From: Bacilli bacterium
Lineage (GTDB): Bacteria; Bacillota_I; Bacilli_A; ML615J-28; CAG-698
NCBI GenBank assembly: GCA_918272565.1
Contig: CAKJYW010000045.1
Span: forward strand, 1 to 44,850
Direction of reading: 5' to 3'
Length of the DNA stretch: 44,850 nucleotides
Made by a program: the position numbers and the translations under genes. Positions 23,947-32,513 of the stretch are shown here, piece by piece; positions within the stretch are counted from its first letter, which is position 1; the number at the start of each line of letters is the position of its first letter. The notes under the pieces are model-generated. The model did not search any database. It had not been told where the DNA came from and saw only the letters and a list, made by a program, of their open reading frames with translations.

Positions 23947-24969
23947 CTAAAATTGCTTCAAGAAACGAGGATCAGAAATATAGAAGTTTCTAATGTCATC
24001 GATTCCATGCTTAAGCATTGCAATTCTTTCAATTCCTATACCAAACGCAAATCCTGTATAGATATTAGGATCATATCCTGCCATCTTTAAAACATTAGGA
24101 TGAACTTTTCCTCCACCTAATACTTCGATCCAGCCACTTCCTTTACAAAGTGAACAGCCTTTACCACCGCACTTGAAGCATGTAACATCAACTTCAACAC
24201 TAGGTTCAGTGAATGGGAAGTATGATGGACGAAATCTTATCTTAGTGTTTTCTCCTAACATCTTCTTCATAAGCAAACTTAAAGTACCCTTTAAGTCAGC
24301 CATACTAATATCTTTATCAACAACTAGTCCCTCTAGTTGCATGAATTGATGAGAATGTGTTGCATCATCATCGTCACGTCTATATACCTTACCAGGGCAA
24401 ATCACTTTAATAGGTTCTCCCTTAGCTTTTAACATTGTACGTGCTTGAACTGGAGAAGTGTGAGTTCTAAGCAAATTGTTAGGGTTAATATAGAATGAGT
24501 CTTGCATATCACGTGCAGGATGATTCTTAGGTAGATTCATCATCTCGAAGTTATATAGATCCTCTTCAACCTCAGGCCCCTCAACAACACTATAACCCAT
24601 TGTTAAAAAGATATCTTCCATCTCTTCAATAGTCTTAGTTAAAATGTGTAAAGCTCCTTGAGGAATCTCTTTACCAGGTAGAGTAACGTCAATCTTTTCC
24701 ATCTTAAGACGTCTTTCAACTTCCTCTTCCTTAATTTTTACTAGTCTCTTATTAACTTCTTCTTCAATCATTGTCTTAAATTCATTGATTTTTTGACCAA
24801 GTTCTTTCTTTCCCTCAGCACTTAAATCCTTCATTTGACTAAACAAAGCTTGAAGAGGACTCTTCTTACCTAAATACATCGCCTTAGTTTCATTTAGTTC
24901 TTGAATGCTTTTAGCTTCACTAATCTTCTCTTTAGCATTCTCTTTCATTTCCATTAATTTTTGTAACAT
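23947..24969 (-). CDS. pheS: Phenylalanyl-tRNA synthetase alpha subunit
   Basis: A 340-residue catalytic subunit. An N-terminal coiled-coil arm (about 1-85) binds tRNA; class-II motifs follow: motif 2 [27 protein letters not shown] and motif 3 [25 protein letters not shown]. Also visible is a C-x2-C/C-x2-C cluster ([16 protein letters not shown]). I place the start at ATG 24969, 6 bases after AAGGAGG; an upstream in-frame alternative at 24987 falls within the terminator hairpin's tail. Confidence 0.97.
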   Translation of the reverse strand: MLQKLMEMKENAKEKISEAKSIQELNETKAMYLGKKSPLQALFSQMKDLSAEGKKELGQKINEFKTMIEEEVNKRLVKIKEEEVERRLKMEKIDVTLPGKEIPQGALHILTKTIEEMEDIFLTMGYSVVEGPEVEEDLYNFEMMNLPKNHPARDMQDSFYINPNNLLRTHTSPVQARTMLKAKGEPIKVICPGKVYRRDDDDATHSHQFMQLEGLVVDKDISMADLKGTLSLLMKKMLGENTKIRFRPSYFPFTEPSVEVDVTCFKCGGKGCSLCKGSGWIEVLGGGKVHPNVLKMAGYDPNIYTGFAFGIGIERIAMLKHGIDDIRNFYISDPRFLKQF

Positions 24970-24987
24970 TGTTATCCTCCTTAACAA

Positions 24988-25252
24988 TAAAAAAATCCCT
25001 AAAACAAATCAATTGTTTTAAGGACGAATTATTCCGCGGTACCACCTTAGTTCAAAAAGCCAAAAAAACAAAAAATTTCTATTGAAATTTTGTGTCGTTG
25101 GTTTTTGCTACTTCATTTTAGCTTAACGCGCTACCACGTATTTTATTAAAATCACTCCAAAGACGAATTCATAATACCCGTATATAACTTTCCACCATCC
25201 AGTTACTCTCTAAAACACAAAAGTACTATTACTACTTCTTCATCATCGTTTA
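24988..25252 (-). promoter_or_regulatory. Phenylalanine T-box riboswitch leader of pheST
   Basis: A canonical T-box. The specifier loop reads GAAUUCGUCUUUGGAG with the Phe codon UUC at 25167-25165. The consensus T-box AAGGTGGTACCGCGG occupies 25048-25034. The antiterminator uses GGAATAATTCGTCC, and the competing terminator (about 25023-24997, ending in seven T) is CCTTAAAACAA/TTGTTTTAGGG. Uncharged tRNA-Phe should switch on pheST. This is a useful in-window reference for the odd Ile T-box at 14364-14605. Confidence 0.95.
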
Positions 25253-25259
25253 TGCTAAT

Positions 25260-25288
25260 ATTTTAACACAACTTGTATTAAATATCAA
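25260..25288 (-). promoter_or_regulatory. Promoter of the pheST leader
   Basis: On the minus strand TTGATA (25288-25283), 17-bp spacer, TAAAAT (25265-25260). The -35 box lies 5 bases past the stop of the preceding gene, with no terminator between. Confidence 0.8.
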
Positions 25289-25292
25289 TTAT

Positions 25293-25832
25293 CTATTTTT
25301 TATTCTCTTTCTTCATAAATGTATCAATAAGATTAACTTCTCCTCTTGAATATTCCTCTTCAATTGTATTTTCATGATAAGGATTATCAATATTCTTTTC
25401 TTCCTTTACCCCAGTAGATACATATTCATAAAATGCTTTTGCATCTAGCTCAACTTTAGCATTAATTTCATCTTCATTATATTCATCAGTATTATTCTCT
25501 AACTGATAATTAACTATGAATAGCTCTTTTACAGCAGTCTTATAAAAACCAATATATTTATCTGCTCTTTTCTTTGAAGGAGCAAGCATTTTAGTTGAAG
25601 CTAGTGTTGTAATACAAAAAGCAAGTCCCAACCCCAAGAACACTCTAATGTATGTATCAAAGATCCCTTTAATAAACCCAAAGAGTAAAAGGTCAGCAAA
25701 CACGATTATTCCAGCAATCGAAAAGATTCTGATTGTGAAAACTGTGTTTTTAGGAGGTAGAGCTTTTTTAGTAAGCTTTACTTTAAATTTCTCTAAATAT
25801 TCTTTTCTCTTTTCTAGTGATTCTCTGTCCAT
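25293..25832 (-). CDS. Unknown two-span membrane protein
   Basis: A 179-residue protein I cannot assign. A basic N-terminus (residues 1-29), two membrane segments (about 33-53 and 60-78), then a soluble acidic tail. Conserved-looking polar blocks are KALPPKNTVFTIR, and APSKKRADKYIGFYKTAVKELFIVNYQ after the second span. It ends in KKENKK. AGGTG ribosome site. It is translated shortly after the 420-residue protein, which has a similar two-span layout, and both may form one membrane complex; the partner idea is inference. Confidence 0.55.
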   Translation of the reverse strand: MDRESLEKRKEYLEKFKVKLTKKALPPKNTVFTIRIFSIAGIIVFADLLLFGFIKGIFDTYIRVFLGLGLAFCITTLASTKMLAPSKKRADKYIGFYKTAVKELFIVNYQLENNTDEYNEDEINAKVELDAKAFYEYVSTGVKEEKNIDNPYHENTIEEEYSRGEVNLIDTFMKKENKK

Positions 25833-25840
25833 TTATACAC

Positions 25841-27103
25841 CTATTCATTATTTTTCTTATATTCATCAATAAGTCTATCGTTTTGCCTTAATACATTATC
25901 ACGATATTTAGCATTTGCTTTGGCATCTTTTTCCATAATCTTTGTTTGATCACTAGTATACTCAGCTTGCTTCTTTGCATAATATGCTTGATCTTTTGCA
26001 TAACTTGCTTGATCTTTTGCATACTGCTCAGCTCTCCTTTGAGATGCAAGCAATTCTTGATTGACGATTCTTTGTTCAGCATCTCTTCTATTTTCTCTAG
26101 CTATATCTTCAGCTCTCTCTTTTTCTCTCTGTTTATTGCTCTTAGCAATAGCTAAAGCTTCAGTATAAGATGTGGCTGAGCCCTCTTGCATTAAGGATAA
26201 TGATTCTATCCAAAGTGAATATTCAACATTGGGTAGATATCTAAAAATAATCTGATTATTCAAATCATTAAATATTGCCTCTAATTTATCACATTCATCA
26301 GCTATTTTTTGATATGCTTCTTTATTAGCATTTATTCTTTCAACTACATCACCTTTGTATTTTTCTTCATATAGAGCCAATGCTTCTTTTTTAACATCAT
26401 CTATATCCTTATTTACTTTATCTAATTTATAGTCTTTTTTAATTTTAGCTTTTGCTTTGAAAACAATTCCAAAAATAAACATACCCAACGCAATAACTGT
26501 CATAAATCCAAATGCAATGGCTTGTATCATAGATTGTTCTGATTTATACCCACTTCCTATGCTAGTATAAGCAACATATGTTCCAATTCCAAACAAAAGC
26601 AAATTTGCTAATCCTAAAAGAATAAATAAAGTACCAAATCTTTTTTTCTTTTTTACTGATTTTCTTGTGTTTTTCTCAACTTCACTAGCGTAATTTTTAG
26701 CAGTGTTATATGAATTTTCTAAATCACTTAATGTAATACTTTGTTTTTCAAAATTAGTCAAAGTATTAATATTTGTAAGAGCATCCTTTCTTGTTGAACG
26801 AATATCATTTGCTACTTGAAAACTGTTTTTCGCGGTAGATAGTGCTAAACGCTGAAATTCAAATTTTTCACTTTCACTTTTTCCATCAGCAAACAAAAAG
26901 TCATTAGAGCTCTTTGGTAAAACTTTATCTAACTCTTTAAGAGTCTTAACAGCTATTGGATAAATTTCAAAAACTAATTTACTGTTTTGCTCAGCATCGG
27001 TATCAAATTCATCTAACTTATTTAAATCCTTCTTTTCATCGAATATTTTGTTATTCCTGAATCTGTATCCACCTATTACATTTTTAGCATCGCTTTCTCT
27101 CAT
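25841..27103 (-). CDS. Unknown membrane coiled-coil protein
   Basis: 420 residues, family unknown. A charged N-terminal region with long predicted helices (1-155), two membrane segments (about 156-175 and 191-215), a second long helical region (216-290), an Asn/Tyr-containing core (IIFRYLPNVEYSLWIESLSLMQEG), and a strongly charged C-terminal coiled coil. That tail (about 340-415) carries short repeats of the type YAKDQAS/YAKDQAY/YAKKQAE. The layout suggests a scaffold or membrane-remodelling protein on the cytoplasmic face. RBS AGGAG. Starts 9 bases after the MBL-PHP fusion gene, so the two are one transcription unit. Confidence 0.6.
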   Translation of the reverse strand: MRESDAKNVIGGYRFRNNKIFDEKKDLNKLDEFDTDAEQNSKLVFEIYPIAVKTLKELDKVLPKSSNDFLFADGKSESEKFEFQRLALSTAKNSFQVANDIRSTRKDALTNINTLTNFEKQSITLSDLENSYNTAKNYASEVEKNTRKSVKKKKRFGTLFILLGLANLLLFGIGTYVAYTSIGSGYKSEQSMIQAIAFGFMTVIALGMFIFGIVFKAKAKIKKDYKLDKVNKDIDDVKKEALALYEEKYKGDVVERINANKEAYQKIADECDKLEAIFNDLNNQIIFRYLPNVEYSLWIESLSLMQEGSATSYTEALAIAKSNKQREKERAEDIARENRRDAEQRIVNQELLASQRRAEQYAKDQASYAKDQAYYAKKQAEYTSDQTKIMEKDAKANAKYRDNVLRQNDRLIDEYKKNNE

Positions 27104-27112
27104 CTTTTTCTC

Positions 27113-28726
27113 CTATTTAATTATATATTTATATTCTTTTCTCTTAATAAAGAATGATAATTCATTGAATCCAAAAGACTTTAGTATTTCCATGTATTTA
27201 TCAAACAAATTCAAATATTTATCTACTGTATGAGCATCACTTGATAGTGTTACTTTCTTTCCACCTAATTCTTTATAAAGTCCTAATATATATTCTATGT
27301 GATGATTATCTTTATCGATGTTATAAATAACTTCTTGAACTTTAGTATTTATCTCAAATGCTTTATCAAGTTCAATTACTTTCTTCATTACTTTTCTAAT
27401 CTTATCATCCCAAAGCTTAAATTCCCACTTTTTATCCATCATTTTTAATGTCTTAAATCCAAAATCGATGTGACTCAAAACATCAAAATTAGTAAAACGT
27501 TCCATAGCTTCTAGCATCAAATCAAAATATTCATCCATTGATGATTTTTCTTGACCCAAGAAAGCATTAGGGAAATAATAATCCCATTTATTGTTATCAT
27601 GAATTGATAGTTGGATAATATCAAATGGATATTTATGACTAAGTTCTACCATTTCATCAAAGCATATTCTTTTATACCCTAATTCTATTCCTAATAAAAA
27701 TCCAATGTCCGGATATTTAATTCTTAAATCCTCATGAAGTTTTATTAATTTTGGATAATCAGCAATCCAAGTTGTCCCATCAACAACAGTTAAATAGTCA
27801 AAATGTTCACACGTACAAATATATGGGATGTGCTTTTCTTTAGCTATCTTAACATAATTTTCTAAATCCTCTTTGCTATCAGCGCTAAATGATGAATGCA
27901 TATGTTGATCATAATATGTATTAATCATTCTACTTGGGTCAAATATGACACCTACATCACCTGCTCCATACACTTTTCCTGTTGTATAGCAATACGAATT
28001 TGCATCTTCGTGATTACCAAACTGAACTTTGATTAATTTATTCATATCGACAGTGCTTGCTACATCATAAAATTCTTGCATTTTGCTCTTAGGATACATC
28101 ACAGCTCCATGTCCCACTAAGAAATTATCAAAATCAAGTTTTAAAACTTGCTCAAGCATTCTTAAATAATTAGATAAAGGTAGAGACTCATCTAAGAAGA
28201 GCCAAACAAATGGACATGCGGCATCACTAGCAAGTAACAATTTCCATTTTTTGATATATAAACCAATTGACCCTGCAGTGTGACCTTCCATAGAAACAAC
28301 TTCAAGTTCGACGTCACCTAAATCGATTTTATCACCTATATTAATAGGTTTTAAATTCCCTGCACCTTTTTCAAGGTATTCATCCTTTTTAAAGCCCTCT
28401 ACACATCTATCACCTAGAGCTTTTAAATTAGCTTCTCTTCTTTCTTTTCCGTTATGCTTCTTACAAAGCTCTATATCTAATGGATTTATATATACTTCAT
28501 CAAATTGATAATTACCACAACTATGATCCATATGGCCATGGCTATTAACAACGATTAGTTCTTTATCTGTAATCTTTCTAATCTCTTCTTTTAAATTTCC
28601 AATACCATAACATGTATCAAATACTAGTGCTTTTTTGCTTCCAATTACTAGAGTTGATAAAACTCCTAATTTATCATTTATTTGATACAAATTGTCATTA
28701 TATTTCTTTACACTAAAATATTCCAT
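27113..28726 (-). CDS. Metallo-beta-lactamase fold/PHP phosphoesterase fusion protein
   Basis: A 537-residue fusion. Residues 1-265 are an MBL-fold hydrolase: H63-x-H65-x-D67-H68 in NSHGHMDHSCG, H149 in EGHTAGS, D168 in ASDAACP and H206 in LVGHGAV. Residues 272-537 form a PHP domain of the histidinol-phosphatase type: H275/H277 in DQHMHSSFSAD, H308 in CEHFD, GIELG, LSIHD, SHIDFG and SSDAHT. Both active sites are intact, so both domains are probably active. The substrates are unknown; a glyoxalase-II-like or nuclease MBL and a sugar- or amino-phosphate PHP are possible. First gene of an operon with two unknown membrane proteins. RBS AGAGGAA. Confidence 0.9.
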   Translation of the reverse strand: MEYFSVKKYNDNLYQINDKLGVLSTLVIGSKKALVFDTCYGIGNLKEEIRKITDKELIVVNSHGHMDHSCGNYQFDEVYINPLDIELCKKHNGKERREANLKALGDRCVEGFKKDEYLEKGAGNLKPINIGDKIDLGDVELEVVSMEGHTAGSIGLYIKKWKLLLASDAACPFVWLFLDESLPLSNYLRMLEQVLKLDFDNFLVGHGAVMYPKSKMQEFYDVASTVDMNKLIKVQFGNHEDANSYCYTTGKVYGAGDVGVIFDPSRMINTYYDQHMHSSFSADSKEDLENYVKIAKEKHIPYICTCEHFDYLTVVDGTTWIADYPKLIKLHEDLRIKYPDIGFLLGIELGYKRICFDEMVELSHKYPFDIIQLSIHDNNKWDYYFPNAFLGQEKSSMDEYFDLMLEAMERFTNFDVLSHIDFGFKTLKMMDKKWEFKLWDDKIRKVMKKVIELDKAFEINTKVQEVIYNIDKDNHHIEYILGLYKELGGKKVTLSSDAHTVDKYLNLFDKYMEILKSFGFNELSFFIKRKEYKYIIK

Positions 28727-28749
28727 AATAATTTCCTCTACTTAATCAT

Positions 28750-28755
28750 ATTATA
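28750..28755 (-). promoter_or_regulatory. Extended -10 promoter for the MBL-PHP operon
   Basis: TATAAT with an upstream TGT on the minus strand, lying between the ABC-exporter terminator and the start at 28726. The -35 is weak. Confidence 0.5.
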
Positions 28756-28759
28756 ACAT

Positions 28760-28795
28760 AAAAAGAAAAGAATTAGTAAATCACTTACTAATTCT
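28760..28795 (-). terminator. Terminator of the ABC exporter operon
   Basis: An 11-bp stem AGAATTAGTAA/TTACTAATTCT with a T-rich tail on the minus strand. The stop codon of the last gene (28790-28788) is inside the 5' arm. Confidence 0.85.
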
Positions 28796-30572
28796 TAACT
28801 AATTCTTTTTTATCATGGTTTTCAAATTGCATCATATAAAGATCATAATATCTACCACGTAACTTAAGTAGTGATTGATGATCTCCCTCTTCAACAATCT
28901 CACCCTTATTAAAGACAAATATCTTATTAGCGTGTTGAATTGTTGAAAGACGGTGAGCAACCATAATCATTGTGTTGTTATTAATGATACGTTCAAGTGA
29001 ATCTTTAATGATGGTTTCAGTCTTAGTATCAATGTTACTTGTAGCCTCATCTAGAATAATAAGTTTTGGATGATGAGCTACTGTTCTAGCAAATGATATT
29101 AGCTGACGTTCACCAAGTGAGAAATTATTTCCTCTTTCATAAACTACTTCATCAAATCCATTAGGGAAATTATCTGCTATTGGTGTTAAACATACTTCAT
29201 CACTAGCATTCTTAATATCACTATCAGTGATATTTTCATCATCTAACCTGATATTAGACTTAACATCGCCACTAAACAAGAACACATCTTGAAGCATTTG
29301 ACCAATTTGACTTCTTAGTGATGATATCTTTATCTTTTTAATATCAATTCCATCGATTAAGATTTCACCTTTTTGGATTTCATAATTGTGAGTAATTAGA
29401 GATAGTATTGTAGTTTTACCACTACCTGTTGCCCCCACAAACGCTACAACATCCTTAGCATTAATCTTAAATGATACATCTTTTAATACCCATTCATCCT
29501 CAATGTATTTAAACCATACATGCTTAAATTCAATATCACCTTTTAATTCAATATCTATTGCATCAGGTGCATCAACTATTTCAGGCTTAATATCTAGAAT
29601 AGTAAATATCTTTTCAGCAGCTGCAAAAGCACTTTGTAAGACGTTATATTCATCAGCTAATGCTTGAACTGGGTTATAGAACTTCGCAATGTATTGATAG
29701 AATGTATATAAAACATCGTATGTTAGAACAATTGTTGTGATACCTAAGTTAAATTTGATGGCCATATTACCACCAACAAACATGATAACAACAACACTCA
29801 AGATATAAATCAAATAAATTGAAGGACGAAATACGCCAAATGTAAATATCTCACGAATCTTATTCTTCTTTAGTGATTTATTTCTTTCATTAAATTCATT
29901 ATATTTCTTCTTTTCTTGATGATAAACTTGAATAGTTTTAATACCAGTGATGTTTTCTGATAAGAAGGCATTCATATTACTAACATCGTTTCTAACTTCA
30001 CGGTGAATCTTTCTTAATTTGTTTCTACAAACTATAGTTACAATAACTACAACTGGGAATATTGCTAATACAATTAAAGCAAGCTTTACATTTAGTAGCA
30101 TCATCGCAATAAATACACCAATTATTGTAACAACATTCTTAATAGCATTTAGAATAACATTAGCATATAAAGCATATAATTCATTAACATCGCTTGTGGC
30201 ACGAGTTACTAGTTTACCTACTGGCTCTGAGCTAAATTGATGGTGAGATAAGCTTTGAATGTGCGTAAATACATCATGACGAATATGAAGTACTATTCTA
30301 TTTGCGGTATATCCAAGTAGAACGCTTTGTAAATAGTTAACTATCGCACTAAAAATAACAGCACCAACACTAATAATAAATAGATTAACTAATTTCTTAA
30401 AATCAATTACATCTTCACCTAAAGTCTTTAGTGACTCTTGAACAAGCCTTGGTATAAGTAAGTCAATAAATACCACCACAACAATCATCACTAGACAAAC
30501 AAAATATCTAAATAGATATGGTTTTAGATACTTAAACAAATTCTTCCAAAGGGCTTTATCGTTAATTTTCAT
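28788..30572 (-). CDS. ABC exporter half-transporter, consensus ATP-site subunit
   Basis: 594 residues: six membrane spans (about 1-310), then an ATPase domain. The Walker A is GATGSGKTT, the Walker B/catalytic Glu is LIILDEATSNID, and the signature is degenerate, SLGERQ in NNFSLGERQLISFARTV. With the subunit before it, this looks like a heterodimeric multidrug or lipid exporter of the LmrCD/BmrCD type. I chose ATG 30572, with AAAGGGG 9 bases upstream; the GTG at 30590 would be an upstream start inside the previous gene. It overlaps the previous gene by 11 bases, showing coupling. Confidence 0.93.
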   Translation of the reverse strand: MKINDKALWKNLFKYLKPYLFRYFVCLVMIVVVVFIDLLIPRLVQESLKTLGEDVIDFKKLVNLFIISVGAVIFSAIVNYLQSVLLGYTANRIVLHIRHDVFTHIQSLSHHQFSSEPVGKLVTRATSDVNELYALYANVILNAIKNVVTIIGVFIAMMLLNVKLALIVLAIFPVVVIVTIVCRNKLRKIHREVRNDVSNMNAFLSENITGIKTIQVYHQEKKKYNEFNERNKSLKKNKIREIFTFGVFRPSIYLIYILSVVVIMFVGGNMAIKFNLGITTIVLTYDVLYTFYQYIAKFYNPVQALADEYNVLQSAFAAAEKIFTILDIKPEIVDAPDAIDIELKGDIEFKHVWFKYIEDEWVLKDVSFKINAKDVVAFVGATGSGKTTILSLITHNYEIQKGEILIDGIDIKKIKISSLRSQIGQMLQDVFLFSGDVKSNIRLDDENITDSDIKNASDEVCLTPIADNFPNGFDEVVYERGNNFSLGERQLISFARTVAHHPKLIILDEATSNIDTKTETIIKDSLERIINNNTMIMVAHRLSTIQHANKIFVFNKGEIVEEGDHQSLLKLRGRYYDLYMMQFENHDKKELVKN

Positions 30573-32331
30573 AACGTTCACCCCTTTCACGTTCTAACTC
30601 TTGAAGTTTAACTTCTCGATTATAGAACTCATTTGTTTCAAATAGTTCTTCATGAGGGCCATATCCACTTACCTTACCTTTTTCAATAACAACTATTTTA
30701 TCCATTGTTTTTAGGGTAGTAATTCTATGAGCAATGATAATTGTAGTCTTGCCTTTTCTAATTTCACGAAGCTTTTTGATGATTTCATCTTCAGTGATGA
30801 TATCTACAGCACTCAAAGAATCATCTAATATTAATATTGGAGCATCTTTAATTAGTGCACGAGCAATAGCAATACGTTGCTTTTGACCACCACTAACAGT
30901 TACGCCTCTTTCACCAACTTCAGTATTGTATCCTTCACTAAATTCTTTGATATCTTTATCAATATCACTAATAATTGCAAATTCTTTTGCTTTCTCTTCA
31001 TCTTCTTCGTCTAAAGCAAAACAAATGTTACCAGTAATAGTGTCTTTAAAGATGAAACTATCTTGAGTAGCATAACTTATTCCACACCTCAAGTTTTCTA
31101 ATGATATATTATTAATATCATGTCCATCAAAGAAGATTTTACCATCTTCCACATTATACATTCTAACAAGCAAATCCATTAAAGTGCTCTTACCAGAAGC
31201 CGTAGCCCCCACAACGCCAATGAAATCACCTTTGTTGATATGTAAATTAAAGCCATCAAGCTTCTTATGATCACTTGTTGGATAAGTAAAACTTAAATCT
31301 CTAATATCAATTTCACCCTCAAGCTTATAATCAGGATTAGCTTTTAAGTCGTTGATTTCTACTTCTTCATTTAATAGCTTCATTACACGGCTAGCACTAG
31401 CTTCACCTTGGCTCTTCATCGTAATCAAATTACCAATAGCCATAATAGGCCAAACAAGGCTTCCAAAATAAGCAGAAAATCTTGTTAAATCACCAACTGT
31501 AAAATCGAATGGCTCTCCTAGTGACGCTTGATATATATAATATCCACCAAATAAAATAATCATTGAAGAGATTGTTGTTAAAACGGCACCAATTGTAACT
31601 TGAACAAATGATGTAGCTTTAGTGATTCTAACAGTAGAATTCATATTCTCCTGATTTCTCTTATCAAAAAGCTTTGTCTTAATCTTTTCTTTAACAAACG
31701 CCTTAACAACATTTATACCCATATAATCTTCTTGAACAAAATCGCTCATTTCTGAATATACTTTTAAGTTATAAGCATTTCTCTTTCTAATCTCTCGACC
31801 CATAAGACGAGAAAACACCATAACAAGTACAAGTGGCACAAGTGAAATAATAGCCATCTTATAATCTAACATGATCATCTTATAAAAAGCTAGGGTACCT
31901 AGAGCAATAGCATCAACTGCCATGATAGTACCACCACCAAAGCATTGACGGATTGCGGCTAAGTCATTAGTGTATAATGCCATTATGGCTCCGGTTTTAT
32001 TCTTAGAATATTTTTCTTGAGATAATTTAATCATATGACTGAACATATCATTACGAATATCTGTTTCTATTCTAACGCCGTTACCAAAAATACATATACG
32101 CCATACAAACCTTCCAATAAACACCACGAATGCCACAATCATTATATCAAGGCTCAAACCCTTTAAGACTTCTTTATCTAAAGTCTTCTCTTTTAGCCCA
32201 TCAATAATATTACCGATGATGTCTGGAATCTTTAATTGGAAGTAGTCCACAACAACCAATGCAATTATTCCTGCAAGGAAGAAAAGACCGTACTTCACAT
32301 AAAATTTTCTAAAATACTTTCCTAGTAACAT
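30562..32331 (-). CDS. ABC exporter half-transporter, degenerate ATP-site subunit
   Basis: 589 residues: six membrane spans (about 15-310) and an ATPase domain with Walker A GATASGKST, a canonical signature VSGGQKQRIAIARAL, but LILDDSLSAVD: the catalytic Glu after Walker B is Asp. In a heterodimer this subunit's Walker A/B faces the partner's altered SLGERQ, giving one degenerate and one normal ATP site, as in BmrCD/LmrCD/TM287-288. It is the first gene of the pair. RBS AAGGAA. The transported substrate cannot be read from sequence. Confidence 0.93.
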   Translation of the reverse strand: MLLGKYFRKFYVKYGLFFLAGIIALVVVDYFQLKIPDIIGNIIDGLKEKTLDKEVLKGLSLDIMIVAFVVFIGRFVWRICIFGNGVRIETDIRNDMFSHMIKLSQEKYSKNKTGAIMALYTNDLAAIRQCFGGGTIMAVDAIALGTLAFYKMIMLDYKMAIISLVPLVLVMVFSRLMGREIRKRNAYNLKVYSEMSDFVQEDYMGINVVKAFVKEKIKTKLFDKRNQENMNSTVRITKATSFVQVTIGAVLTTISSMIILFGGYYIYQASLGEPFDFTVGDLTRFSAYFGSLVWPIMAIGNLITMKSQGEASASRVMKLLNEEVEINDLKANPDYKLEGEIDIRDLSFTYPTSDHKKLDGFNLHINKGDFIGVVGATASGKSTLMDLLVRMYNVEDGKIFFDGHDINNISLENLRCGISYATQDSFIFKDTITGNICFALDEEDEEKAKEFAIISDIDKDIKEFSEGYNTEVGERGVTVSGGQKQRIAIARALIKDAPILILDDSLSAVDIITEDEIIKKLREIRKGKTTIIIAHRITTLKTMDKIVVIEKGKVSGYGPHEELFETNEFYNREVKLQELERERGERYEN

Positions 32332-32356
32332 ATAAATTCCTTCTTATTAGCCTTTT

Positions 32357-32365
32357 ATTATACCA
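32357..32365 (-). promoter_or_regulatory. Extended -10 promoter of the ABC exporter operon
   Basis: TGGTATAAT on the minus strand, about 25 bases before the start. No clear -35. Confidence 0.55.
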
Positions 32366-32452
32366 CATCTTTCATTTGTCTACTACTTTTTTAAAGAAAT
32401 ATTTATTAATATTTGTTGATATATATCTTTTTTAATGTAGTCATCATAAATA

Positions 32453-32475
32453 GGGACAACAATAAATGTTGTCCC
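32453..32475. terminator. Hairpin downstream of the DUF4143 ATPase gene
   Basis: Perfect 9-bp stem GGGACAACA/TGTTGTCCC with a 5-base loop, 39 bases past the stop. It lacks a proper T run on either strand, so it may be a weak terminator or an RNA-stabilising element. Confidence 0.5.
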
Positions 32476-32513
32476 CATTATCTTCTCTTTTGTTCAGTTA
32501 TAACCATAGGCTA

